Assembly: GCA_022824805.1 (NCBI GenBank)
Contig: JAJDZE010000096.1
Span: 1 to 51,160, forward strand
Reading direction: 5' to 3'
Length of the DNA stretch: 51,160 bases
DNA from: Acidimicrobiia bacterium
GTDB taxonomy: Bacteria > Actinomycetota > Acidimicrobiia > Acidimicrobiales > Poriferisodalaceae
Shown: in pieces, positions 40,123 to 48,718 of the stretch
How positions within the stretch are numbered: the stretch's first letter is position 1
How the letters are laid out: each line of letters begins with the position of its first letter
The notes under the pieces: model-generated
What the model saw: only the letters and a program-made list of their open reading frames with translations
What the model was told of the DNA's origin: nothing
Database searches by the model: none
Program-made: the position numbers and the translations under genes

Positions 40123-40138
40123 CGAATCACGCCGGGTT
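40123..40138 (+). repeat. 16-bp dispersed repeat, copy 2
   Basis: Identical to 3599-3614 and, like it, intergenic. It lies just upstream of the SRPBCC promoter element. Confidence 0.35.
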
Positions 40139-40247
40139 TGGCAGAGACTGTCCTTGTTGAGTCCCGCCCACGGACGAGCCGGCGAGCAGTAGCGTCTTGG
40201 AGCATTGCCGAGCGACCATGATGACGGTCGAGAGCTTCGGTAGCTCG

Positions 40248-40253
40248 TAACAT
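40248..40253 (+). promoter_or_regulatory. -10 element of the ABC/FtsX operon
   Basis: TAACAT, 5 nt before ATG 40259, indicating a leaderless or nearly leaderless mRNA. Confidence 0.45.
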
Positions 40254-40258
40254 TTGCG

Positions 40259-40990
40259 ATGTCGGCAACGACTGAGGAGACCTCTGACGTGATCGATCTC
40301 GAAGGCGTCACCAAGCACTACGAAGTGGGTCCCGTGCTGGTCACGGCGCTCGCCGGCATCGATCTGCATGTCGACGCCGGCGAGTTCGTGGTGGTGCTGG
40401 GCGCATCGGGCAGCGGCAAGACCACGACGCTCAACATCATCGGGGCGCTGGACACGCCATCGTCGGGCAAGGTGACGGTCGGCGGCCGTGACCTCCTGGC
40501 ATCGAGCCGGGGCGAGCTCTTCGCGCTGCGGCGGGAGACGGTCAGCTTCATCTTTCAGAGCTTCAACCTGTTCCCGGGCCTGACCGCGACCGAGAACGTC
40601 GAGTTCGGCATGGACGTCTCGGGCCGCAAGGGCGCCGGCAGCCCAGCCGAGCTCTTGGACTCCGTCGGGCTGGGCCATCGACTGGGCCACTTCCCGCACG
40701 AGCTCTCAGGTGGCGAGCAGCAGCGGGTCGCCATCGCCCGAGCGCTCGCCACCGGCAACCCGGTGCTGCTGGCCGATGAGCCGACCGGTGAGCTGGACTT
40801 CAAGACAGGCGCTCAGATTCTCGAACTGCTGGCCGAGCAGGCCAACCAGGACCGGGCAGTGCTCGTGGTGACCCACAACCGCGAGATCTCCCGGATGGCC
40901 GACCGCGTCGTGGAGATGAGCAGCGGGCAGATCATCAGTGACGGTCCACCGGAGGGCGGCAAGACTCCGCTGTCCGAGCTTCGCTGGTAG
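40259..40990 (+). CDS. MacB/LolD-type ABC transporter ATPase
   Basis: A 243-residue ATPase with Walker [11 protein letters not shown]-loop [19 protein letters not shown], signature [15 protein letters not shown], Walker [13 protein letters not shown] and H-loop VVTHNRE. The EPTGELD form and short length mark the LolD/MacB/FtsE group, which pairs with FtsX-like permeases and works by mechanotransmission rather than classical transport. The partner permease starts 9 bp downstream. Confidence 0.93.
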   Translation: MSATTEETSDVIDLEGVTKHYEVGPVLVTALAGIDLHVDAGEFVVVLGASGSGKTTTLNIIGALDTPSSGKVTVGGRDLLASSRGELFALRRETVSFIFQSFNLFPGLTATENVEFGMDVSGRKGAGSPAELLDSVGLGHRLGHFPHELSGGEQQRVAIARALATGNPVLLADEPTGELDFKTGAQILELLAEQANQDRAVLVVTHNREISRMADRVVEMSSGQIISDGPPEGGKTPLSELRW

Positions 40991-40999
40991 GTCTCGAAC

Positions 41000-43447
41000 A
41001 TGTCGTTGTTGCGCCTGCGGTGGATGTGGAGGGACGCCCGCAGGCGCTGGCTCCAGATCGTCGGAATCTCGTTCACCCTCGCCATTGGCATCGGGCTGTT
41101 TGCGGGGCTCTCCAGCGTCACCGAGTGGAGGCTCCTCGCCATCGACAAGAGCTTCGATGTCACCAAGATGTACGACCTGCGGGCGACGGTCACCGGGGGC
41201 AGCGATGTGCCGGCGGGTTCGCTGGCGCGTATCGCCAGCGACATCGACGGCATCGCCGAGTTCAACGAGCGACTCGTCTTCGACAGTCAGGTCGATGCAA
41301 CGCTGGACGGCGAAGAGCTGCTGGTGCATGGGCGTATCGTGGGCATGGACCTGTCCGCTAGCGGTTCGCTCGTCAACGACGTGTACTTGCTCGAGGGCGA
41401 CGAACTCCCCTCCTCGAGGACCGCAACTCCCCAGGTTCTGATCGACAAGAACTTCGCCGCGTTCTGGGGCTTGCCGACGAATGGCCACATCACCGTCGGC
41501 GGCGATGTCGAAGTCAATTACGTGGGCCATGCCGTGTCGCCCGAGTACTTCCTGATCGTCGAGGGAAACGGCTCGCTGGGCAAATCCAACCTGGCCGTGC
41601 TGTTCGCCCCGCTGGAGGTCGCCCAGGACATCTCAGGCCGTCGAGGGGCAGTCAACGATCTTGTACTGACCCTCGAACCGGGCGCCGACATCGAAGAGGT
41701 GAGACAGCAGTTGGTCGATGCGGCGGCGTCGTTGGACGGTGCGCTGCTGAGTGTGATCACCCGCGACGAAACGCCGTCCTATACGGGCTTGATCGGAGCG
41801 CCGGAGACCCAACAAGGCATCTACGACGTCATGTCGCTGCTGCTCTTCGTGGGTGCAGCGTTCGCCACACTGAATTTTGCCGCGCGGATGGTCGAAGCGC
41901 AGCGGCGTGAGATCGGTGCGTCGATGGCAATCGGGGAGCATCTGCGCTCGATTGCCATCCGGCCGTTGCTGATGGGATTGCAGATCGGCATTCTCGGCAT
42001 GATTCTGGGCGTCGTCGTCGGCTACGCCATCTCGCTTCAGACGGTGAGCGTGGTCCAGAATATCGAGCGACTGCCAATCTTTGAACAGCCGTTCCAGTGG
42101 GCAATCTACGCCCAAGCGCTCGCGATCGGCTTCGCGGTGCCAATTCTGGCGGTGTTCTGGCCGGTGTTTCGCGCGGTGCGGGTGCGGCCAGTCGACGCGA
42201 TTCGCTCGGGTCATCTGGCCTCGAGAGGCGGCAGCCTGAGCCCTGTTATCAGTCGCATTCCGTTGCCCGGCCGCAGCCTTGAGCGAATGCCGTTCCGGAA
42301 CCTGATGAGGGCGCCTCGCCGAACGTTCCTGACGCTGCTGACCTTCACCATGAGCTTGGCGATCATGTTCTCCATGCTGGGCCTGGCCAGCACTTTCACG
42401 ACCACCTTCGATGAAGGCAGCAAGGAATTGCTCGGCGACGAGCCCGATCGCTTCACCGTGCAGTTCGATTCCCTGTACCCCGTCGAGGGACCGCAAGTCC
42501 AAGATGTGGTCACCAATCCGAAGGTACGTCTGGCCGAGACGTCATTGGTGCTTGGGGCAAGTGTCGGCGCCGCCACGCCAGACGAAGGCGCTGAGCCGAC
42601 CCGGCTCGACCTCGCCGTCCGCTTTGTGGACTTCGGCAGCGCCGTGTGGACACCGACCGCGACGCAGGGAACACTGAGAGCCGGCGAGCCGGGCATCGTG
42701 CTGGCCGACAAGGCCGCGCGTGACTTCGGTGTGGAAGTCGGCGACGAGGTGATGGTGACTCATCCCGCCCTCGTCGACGGAGCGTTCACCTACAGCACGC
42801 GCACGATGCCGGTCACCGCAATCCATCCCCACCCGCTGCGGCTCAATGCCTACATCGACCTCACGCAGGCTGCGACGTGGGGATTCGGCGGGCTGGCCAA
42901 CACTGTCACCGGCGCGCCGGCAGAGGGCAGCAGCCTGAATGACGTGAAGCGAGCTCTCTTCGGCAGCGGCAAGGGCGTTGCACTAGTGCAAGGGCTGGAC
43001 GATTCATTCAGATCGGTGGAGGACTCGCTGGCTCAGTCGCAGGGCGTTTTCCTCATCACGCGGATCTTCGTGATTTTCTTGGTGATGCTGATCGCGTTCA
43101 ACACTGCCAACATCAACGTGGACGAGCGCCGCCGGGATCACGCCACGATGTTTGCCTACGGGATACCGGTGCGGCGGGTGATCGCGAACCTCTCGATGGA
43201 GGGGTTGCTGATGGGCGTGGTTGCCGTGGTGCTCGGCGGTCTGTTCGGCTACGCGCTGCTGCTGTGGATGGCGCTGTTCCTGATGCCGACCGCGGTCCCC
43301 GATGTCGGCATGATCGTGTCGGTGCGCTGGTGGGAGATGGCAGCGTCGTTCATCGCGGCTTTGGCCGCGATCGCGTTGGCACCGATGTTCCCTGGCCGCA
43401 AGCTGAAGAAGATGTTCATTCCCGGCCAGCTGCGGATGATGGAGTAG
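41000..43447 (+). CDS. FtsX-like ABC permease (MacB family)
   Basis: An 815-residue protein with a duplicated FtsX/MacB_PCD architecture. An N-terminal helix (LQIVGISFTLAIGIGLFAGLSS) is followed by a large extracellular domain to about residue 275, and a three-helix FtsX domain (YDVMSLLLFVGAAFATLNFAARMVEAQRREIGA onward). A second helix (FLTLLTFTMSLAIMFSML), a second external domain and a final three-helix FtsX domain (FLITRIFVIFLVMLIAFNTANI onward) complete it. QRREIGASMAIG and RRDHATMFAYGIP are the coupling motifs. It probably releases or exports a lipid or lipoprotein-like substrate with the upstream ATPase. Confidence 0.9.
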   Translation: MSLLRLRWMWRDARRRWLQIVGISFTLAIGIGLFAGLSSVTEWRLLAIDKSFDVTKMYDLRATVTGGSDVPAGSLARIASDIDGIAEFNERLVFDSQVDATLDGEELLVHGRIVGMDLSASGSLVNDVYLLEGDELPSSRTATPQVLIDKNFAAFWGLPTNGHITVGGDVEVNYVGHAVSPEYFLIVEGNGSLGKSNLAVLFAPLEVAQDISGRRGAVNDLVLTLEPGADIEEVRQQLVDAAASLDGALLSVITRDETPSYTGLIGAPETQQGIYDVMSLLLFVGAAFATLNFAARMVEAQRREIGASMAIGEHLRSIAIRPLLMGLQIGILGMILGVVVGYAISLQTVSVVQNIERLPIFEQPFQWAIYAQALAIGFAVPILAVFWPVFRAVRVRPVDAIRSGHLASRGGSLSPVISRIPLPGRSLERMPFRNLMRAPRRTFLTLLTFTMSLAIMFSMLGLASTFTTTFDEGSKELLGDEPDRFTVQFDSLYPVEGPQVQDVVTNPKVRLAETSLVLGASVGAATPDEGAEPTRLDLAVRFVDFGSAVWTPTATQGTLRAGEPGIVLADKAARDFGVEVGDEVMVTHPALVDGAFTYSTRTMPVTAIHPHPLRLNAYIDLTQAATWGFGGLANTVTGAPAEGSSLNDVKRALFGSGKGVALVQGLDDSFRSVEDSLAQSQGVFLITRIFVIFLVMLIAFNTANINVDERRRDHATMFAYGIPVRRVIANLSMEGLLMGVVAVVLGGLFGYALLLWMALFLMPTAVPDVGMIVSVRWWEMAASFIAALAAIALAPMFPGRKLKKMFIPGQLRMME

Positions 43448-43473
43448 CCCTCCGCAGTTCTGGCATCTGTGCC

Positions 43474-44469
43474 TTACGCGTGGAGCGCAGGGGGCTCGTA
43501 TACCCACGGCTCTCGTGGCAGCACTGCAAGGTCGAATTGCTGCGCTGTCTCGGCGAGACCTTCGAGGCTCATCACGGGGTCGAGCTCGAGGCTGGTGAGC
43601 AGGAGGTTCACGACGTCGAGCGGTGTCTCGCCGAGAGCTTGGCGGTCTTGGAGTGTCACGGCGCCGTCTCTTTTGGCGAGACGGCGACCTTGCGGGCCGA
43701 GCACGAGCGGCACGTGGGCGTAGGACGGAGGATTCAGTCCGAGCAGGCGCGCCAGATGCACCTGGCGGGGGGTAGAGGGCAGCAGGTCGTCGCCCCGCAC
43801 GACCTGATTCACGCCCTGCGCGACATCGTCCAACACGACGGCGAGGTTGTAGGCCGGGGTGCCGTCGCCGCGCTGGATCACGAAGTCGTCGACGATGCCG
43901 GTATGCCGACCGAGTTGACGGTCGGTGACGGTGAGCTGCAAGGTCGTGGTGTTGCCCTTCCGATTCGCTCGAGGCGTCTCGGCACCCGTGCCGTTGCCGG
44001 CATTGGCTGTGGTCTCGACGCGCAGCCGAGTCGCTGGAGGTCGGCCGCTGCTGCGACGCTGCTCTCGCTCAGCCGGTGTCAGGTGCCGGCAGGTGCCCGG
44101 GTAGGCGCCTTCAGGCGACGGCCCGTGCGGGGCTGCCGCGGCTTCGGCTATCTCGCGCCGGGTGCAGAAGCACTCGTAGGTGAGCCCGCGGCGGCGCAGG
44201 TCGCTGATCGCGTCGCGGTAGAGATCCAGGCGGTTGCTCTGGCGGACTGGCTCGCCATCCCAGTCCAGCCCGAGCGCGGCCATGTCGCGCAACTGCGAGT
44301 CGTAGAACTGCGGACGCGCGGCGCTGTCGAGATCCTCGAATCGCCACAGGAAGCGCCCGCCGGCAGAGCGGGCGAACAGCCATGCCAGCAGCGCGGTGCG
44401 CAGGTTGCCCAGATGCAGGTCGCCGGTGGGGCTCGGGGCCCAGCGACCGACAGTCAGGTCTCTCGTCAA
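43474..44469 (-). CDS. gluQ: Glutamyl-Q tRNA(Asp) synthetase or short GluRS-like protein
   Basis: A 331-residue class I synthetase core without an anticodon-binding domain. HIGH-type motif APSPTGDLHLGNL, zinc site CFC then AYPGTC, and KMSKS-type motif RRLAKRDGAVTL. Such truncated GluRS proteins glutamylate queuosine in tRNA-Asp. TTG 44467-44469 overlaps the TGA of the upstream nitroreductase gene (TTGA) and is the only start near the conserved N-terminus. An Ala/Asn/Thr-rich insertion (around ETTANAGNGTGAETP) interrupts the body. The zinc ligands and active motifs look intact. Confidence 0.88.
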   Translation of the reverse strand: MTRDLTVGRWAPSPTGDLHLGNLRTALLAWLFARSAGGRFLWRFEDLDSAARPQFYDSQLRDMAALGLDWDGEPVRQSNRLDLYRDAISDLRRRGLTYECFCTRREIAEAAAAPHGPSPEGAYPGTCRHLTPAEREQRRSSGRPPATRLRVETTANAGNGTGAETPRANRKGNTTTLQLTVTDRQLGRHTGIVDDFVIQRGDGTPAYNLAVVLDDVAQGVNQVVRGDDLLPSTPRQVHLARLLGLNPPSYAHVPLVLGPQGRRLAKRDGAVTLQDRQALGETPLDVVNLLLTSLELDPVMSLEGLAETAQQFDLAVLPREPWVYEPPALHA

Positions 44470-45677
44470 GCGCTGCCCTCGGCGAGCGCCTTGATTCCCT
44501 CGACGCAGCGCGCCATGTTGGCCAAGTGCTCGTCCTGGCGGCGGGACAGGATGCGAGGCTCCTTGTCGGGCATCGCCGTGATCGCGACCGAGAGGCCCGA
44601 TTCGCCCGGACCGATCCGCACGGTGTGGCGCAGGCGGCACCGCTGGCCATGCAGCACATCGATCTCGTAGCGCCACCGGGCACCGGCGACCTCTTCGGTC
44701 TCGCCGGTCGCCCAGCCGAACAGCACGTTCGGCTCGTACTCGGTGACGGTGAGATCGATGTTCCACTCGCCAATGGCGGGGTGCTGGTTGTGGCCGATGA
44801 ACTTTGCGCCGGCGGCCGGCCCGTCGTAGCCCGGAGCCCACTCGGCCCGCACGAACTCCTCGGAGAAGTCGGCCCCGGCGTTGATGTCGCTGACGATCTC
44901 CCACACGCGTTCGGCGGATGCGTCGATGTCGATTTCGACCGTGGCGCCGGGGCCCTCGCCCAGCGACCGAGCTGCCGACTCCTCGCCTCGGGCCTCCCAG
45001 GTGCGACCCCAGCCGTCCACATACGCGATCTCATTGGCGCGCCGGCGTGGCACCGAACCGAACTCGGTGCCCTTCGCATAGGCCAGCGGCAGCAGGGCCA
45101 CCGGCGTGACTCCTTCGGGGATGCCGAGTACCTCGCGCAGCTCGTCTTCCTTGTTCAGGATTGCCGTGGTCCACGCAGTCGCGAGGCCCCGGGCGCGAGC
45201 CGCAAGGCAGAAGCTCCATGCAGACTGCAGGACTGAGTCGAACAGGCCCGGCTTGCCGCTGTCGTCGTGGACTCCCCACACACAGGGAATGACGATCACC
45301 GGAACCTCGGCGAGATGTTCCGCGAGGTGGAACGCCGACTTCATCACCTGTTCCATCGGATGCCCGGTTCCCGCCGTCGCGTCGCGCCCCCGCTTCATGA
45401 ACGCGCCGACGATCGAGTTGTACATGTCGCCGATGGCTTGCCGTTGGGCCGGGTCGCGGATCAGCAGCCACCGCCGGCTGGCCTGGTTGCCGCCGCCGGG
45501 TCCCTGCTCGGCCACGTCGATGCAGTCGAGCACGAGATCGTGCGGGACCTGACGTTCGAGATCCAGCCGCAGCCGCACGGAGCGGGTGGTCGACAGCACG
45601 CCGTCGACCGACGCGAGGTCGACAGCGGCGGTGTCATAGCGGGCGGGCACGTGGGGGTTCAGCTCTGGTGTCGGCAT
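44466..45677 (-). CDS. Nitroreductase fused to a C-terminal SRPBCC domain
   Basis: A 403-residue two-domain protein. Residues 1 to about 225 form an FMN-dependent nitroreductase: STTRSVRLRLDLERQVPHDLV, GGNQASRRWLLI, SVLQSAWSFCLAARARGLATAW and LGIPEGVTPVALLPLAYA. From about 245, ATVEIDIDASAERVWEIVSDI begins an SRPBCC/START-like ligand-binding domain that ends with a long helix. The fusion suggests that the START-like cavity presents a hydrophobic substrate to the flavin. ATG 45677 is 6 nt after GATACT (45684-45689), again leaderless-like. The stop overlaps the gluQ start. Confidence 0.88.
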   Translation of the reverse strand: MPTPELNPHVPARYDTAAVDLASVDGVLSTTRSVRLRLDLERQVPHDLVLDCIDVAEQGPGGGNQASRRWLLIRDPAQRQAIGDMYNSIVGAFMKRGRDATAGTGHPMEQVMKSAFHLAEHLAEVPVIVIPCVWGVHDDSGKPGLFDSVLQSAWSFCLAARARGLATAWTTAILNKEDELREVLGIPEGVTPVALLPLAYAKGTEFGSVPRRRANEIAYVDGWGRTWEARGEESAARSLGEGPGATVEIDIDASAERVWEIVSDINAGADFSEEFVRAEWAPGYDGPAAGAKFIGHNQHPAIGEWNIDLTVTEYEPNVLFGWATGETEEVAGARWRYEIDVLHGQRCRLRHTVRIGPGESGLSVAITAMPDKEPRILSRRQDEHLANMARCVEGIKALAEGSA

Positions 45678-45801
45678 GCCGCCAGTATCGCCGCTGCAGT
45701 CACTAGTTTCCGAGGCCGTGACCGATGCACTCTCGCCCGGCACTGCACAAGGGCCCTCTCGCGTGTCCGCCGTGCGTCGGGCTCTCTGATACCCGGCGAT
45801 T

Positions 45802-47439
45802 TTGCGCTCTCGGTTGCTCACGGGCTTGCACCGTCGACGTCCTGCCGGCCGCTCGGCCGCTCGGCTGCTCAGGATCGGTGCGTCCATGCTGCTCGCCGCT
45901 CTCGTCGTGTGCGCGTGTACCCCCAGCGGGTGGGAGATGGCGGAGACATCTGAGCCGGCGGGGGCCGCTCAGCAGACTGGCACCGCTCCGGCGAATGTCG
46001 TCGAAGGCCTCGATACGACCGCGTCGACCGCGTCGGCCGCTGTTCCGGCATCGACGGCGCCTCGCGACTGTTCACCGCACACCGCGGCGAGCGACCTGGT
46101 AATCGACACCGCGGAAGCTGTGCACGCGAGCGTCCAGATATCGCGTGTGCTCTACGACTGCGCCGATGAGATCGGCTTGGCATTCGCCGACGACTCCGAG
46201 GCGATCATCACGCTGGCCGCACGCGGCATTCGCGGACCCCTGCTGCTGATCGAGTCGTGGTCGGCAGCCGAGCCGATGACCGAGATACAGCGTCTCGCGC
46301 CGGAGCGAATCGTGGCTGCGGGCTTCAACCAGCAACGTCTCTCCCAACGGCTTGCCGGTTTCGACATCGAGTGGGTTCCCGTCAATCCAACCGCGGCGCT
46401 GCCGCATCGAGATGCTCCCCATGAGCGGGTGTGGATCGTCGGCAATGCCGAGCAAGCTGCGGTGTTCGGGGCCCTCGGGCGCCAGATCGGCGCAGCAGCG
46501 CTGACCGCGACGGCGGGCGACGACTTGCGGGCTCTGCCCGGGGCCGAACGAGCGATGCTGCGCGACGCCGCGCAGGTGGAGCTGTACGCCGATCTCGGCC
46601 CCGACGCTGCGTGGCAACTGCAGGTCGTGCGTCGCGGCGACGAGGTGCCCGGTGGCGGCCTGCTCATGTTTGAGCCCGGCCGCGCTCGCCGCCTGGTGGC
46701 CATGTACGGCCATCCGGCGACATCGCAACTCGGAGTGCTGGGAGAGCAGGATCCGTCTGAGGGCGTGGCGCGCTTGGCCTCTATCGCGGAGGGCTACGAC
46801 GCTGACGGATCGGATGTGGTGCTGGCCTTCGAAATCATCGCCACCGTGGCGTCAGCCAGGGCCGGCCGCGACGGCGACTACTCCAACGAAACCGCGCTCG
46901 ACGACATCAGGCCGTGGATCGACGAGGCAGCGGCCAATGACATGTACGTCGTGCTGGACCTGCAGTCGGGTCGCACCGACTTCCTGACGCAGGCCAAGCA
47001 CTATGAGGAGTTTCTGCGGCTTCCCCATGTCGGGCTGGCGCTCGACCCCGAATGGCGGTTGCGGCCCGGTGAGGTGCATCTGCGGCAGATCGGCACGGTT
47101 GATGCTGCCGAGATCAACCGGGTCGTGCGGTGGCTGGCCGGCCTCGTCCGTGAGGAGGCTCTGCCGCAGAAGCTGCTGATCCTGCACCAGTTCCGCTTCT
47201 CGATGATCACCAACCGAGAGCTCATCGAGACCCCAGCGGAACTCGCAGTGATGATCCACATGGACGGGCAGGGTCCGATCAACACGAAATACAGCACGTG
47301 GAACGCGCTGACCGGCGAGCCAGACGCACATCGCTTCTACTGGGGCTGGAAGAACTTCTACGACGAAGACTTCCCGACGCCCACCGCAGCACAGGTGCTG
47401 GCCCAGACACCGTCGCCGTTGTTCGTCTCGTACCAATAG
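45802..47439 (+). CDS. Large secreted lipoprotein, unknown function
   Basis: A 545-residue protein. An Arg-rich N-terminus and a hydrophobic stretch (SMLLAALVVCAC) end in a lipobox-like Cys at 37 or 39, followed by a Thr/Ala/Ser-rich linker. The first half includes SDLVIDTAEAVHASVQISRV, AERIVAAGFNQQRLSQRLA and WIVGNAEQAAVFGALG, similar to cell-wall-binding/ArcB-like repeats. The second half (VVLAFEIIATVASA, MYVVLDLQSGRTDF, VGLALDPEWRLRPGE, LPQKLLILHQFRFSMI) reads like a TIM-barrel hydrolase. TTG 45802 is used because a later ATG (45886) would cut off the positive signal region. No named family recognised. Confidence 0.72.
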   Translation: MRSRLLTGLHRRRPAGRSAARLLRIGASMLLAALVVCACTPSGWEMAETSEPAGAAQQTGTAPANVVEGLDTTASTASAAVPASTAPRDCSPHTAASDLVIDTAEAVHASVQISRVLYDCADEIGLAFADDSEAIITLAARGIRGPLLLIESWSAAEPMTEIQRLAPERIVAAGFNQQRLSQRLAGFDIEWVPVNPTAALPHRDAPHERVWIVGNAEQAAVFGALGRQIGAAALTATAGDDLRALPGAERAMLRDAAQVELYADLGPDAAWQLQVVRRGDEVPGGGLLMFEPGRARRLVAMYGHPATSQLGVLGEQDPSEGVARLASIAEGYDADGSDVVLAFEIIATVASARAGRDGDYSNETALDDIRPWIDEAAANDMYVVLDLQSGRTDFLTQAKHYEEFLRLPHVGLALDPEWRLRPGEVHLRQIGTVDAAEINRVVRWLAGLVREEALPQKLLILHQFRFSMITNRELIETPAELAVMIHMDGQGPINTKYSTWNALTGEPDAHRFYWGWKNFYDEDFPTPTAAQVLAQTPSPLFVSYQ

Positions 47440-47464
47440 GCCTGAGGCCCAATAGGCCTGAGGC
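47433..47464 (+). repeat. Tandem 16-bp duplication at a gene end
   Basis: ccaataggcctgaggc occurs twice in direct succession (47433-47448, 47449-47464). The first copy contains the lipoprotein stop codon TAG. A short palindrome (gaggct-c-agcctc) overlaps the end. Confidence 0.7.
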
Positions 47465-47472
47465 TCAGCCTC

Positions 47473-47478
47473 TAGCCT
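47473..47478 (+). promoter_or_regulatory. -10 element of the aminotransferase gene
   Basis: TAGCCT, 7 nt before ATG 47486, the same arrangement as for the O-methyltransferase at 18635. Confidence 0.45.
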
Positions 47479-47485
47479 CCGCGGC

Positions 47486-48646
47486 ATGGCACGGCTGCCG
47501 TACTTGAGTTCGCGCCTGCAGGGCTACCAGTCGACGATCTTCGCTGAGATGTCGGCGCTGGCGGTTCGCACTGGTGCCATCAACTTGGGCCAGGGCTTCC
47601 CCGACACCGACGGGCCGACCGAGGTGCTCGAAGCAGCGGTCGCAGCGATACGCAGCGGCACCGCAAACCAGTACCCGCCGGGCATCGGCATCGCCGAGCT
47701 GCGCCACGCTGTCGCCCGGCACCAGAAGCGGTTCTGGGGCATGGAGGTCGACCCCGACAGCGAAGTGCTCATCACCGCAGGTGCGAGCGAGGCACTGGCC
47801 GCGAGCATCCTTGCGCTGACCGAAGTGGGAGACGACGTGCTCACGTTCGAGCCGTGGTACGACCTCTACGGCGCTGTGATCTCCATGGCGGGCGCCGTGC
47901 GGAAGGTGGTCACGCTGCGACCGCCGGACTACGGCTTCGATCCTGACGAGCTGGCAGCGGCGGTGACGCCGCGCACGCGAATGCTGGTGCTCAACAGCCC
48001 GCACAACCCGACCGGCAAGGTGTTCAGCCGGGCCGAGCTGGAAGCCATTGCTGCCGTGGCCATCGAGCGAGATCTCATCGTGGTCACCGACGAGGTGTAC
48101 GAGCACCTGGTGTTCGACGGCGAGCACATCCCCATCGCGACGCTGCCCGGCATGGCCGACCGCACGGTGACGATCTCCAGCGGCGGCAAGACATTCGCCG
48201 TCACCGGCTGGAAGATCGGCTGGGTCTGCGCCCGCCCGGAACTGGTGGCGGCAGTGCGCACGGCCAAGCAATGGCTGACCTACGTCAGCGGCGGCCCATT
48301 GCAACATGCAATTGCCGCCGGGCTGGATCTCGGAGACGACTATTTCACAGCCCAAGCCGAGGATCTGCGCGCCAAGCGCGACCGGCTGACCGACGGCCTG
48401 CGCTCGACCGGCCTCGAGGTCTTCGAGCCGTCTGGCACCTATTTCATCACCGCCGACATTCGCTCGATCGGGCACGACGACGGCATCGAGTTCTGCTGGG
48501 GTCTGCCAGAACGCATCGGCGTCGCGGCGGTGCCGAACGTCGTCATGTACGACAACGTCCACGAAGGCCGCCACCTCGTCCGCTTCGCCTTCTGCAAGCA
48601 GCACGACGTTCTCGACGCCGCCATAGAGCGCCTCCGCACCCTGTAA
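47486..48646 (+). CDS. Class I/II PLP-dependent aminotransferase
   Basis: A 386-residue fold-type I aminotransferase. INLGQGFPDTDGP and NQYPPGIGIAELRHAVA sit at the N-terminus, LITAGASEALAASILAL and LVLNSPHNPTGKVFSRAEL in the middle. PLP-lysine site SSGGKTFAVTGWKIGW, and the C-terminal Arg in HLVRFAF. The pattern fits the kynurenine-aminotransferase/DapC-like group. A general amino-acid or N-succinyldiaminopimelate role is possible. It stands alone, with its own leaderless promoter. Confidence 0.92.
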   Translation: MARLPYLSSRLQGYQSTIFAEMSALAVRTGAINLGQGFPDTDGPTEVLEAAVAAIRSGTANQYPPGIGIAELRHAVARHQKRFWGMEVDPDSEVLITAGASEALAASILALTEVGDDVLTFEPWYDLYGAVISMAGAVRKVVTLRPPDYGFDPDELAAAVTPRTRMLVLNSPHNPTGKVFSRAELEAIAAVAIERDLIVVTDEVYEHLVFDGEHIPIATLPGMADRTVTISSGGKTFAVTGWKIGWVCARPELVAAVRTAKQWLTYVSGGPLQHAIAAGLDLGDDYFTAQAEDLRAKRDRLTDGLRSTGLEVFEPSGTYFITADIRSIGHDDGIEFCWGLPERIGVAAVPNVVMYDNVHEGRHLVRFAFCKQHDVLDAAIERLRTL

Positions 48647-48718
48647 CCCGCGAACCGGCTGATCGCTCGGGTTTGGGCAACAACACCGGCTGCGCCGGGC
48701 GTTGCCTGGATGCCGGGC

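Noticed and set aside
47425..47475. Rho-independent terminator after the lipoprotein gene
   Set aside because: The gaggct/agcctc palindrome has almost no loop and no T-tract, so I list only the tandem repeat.
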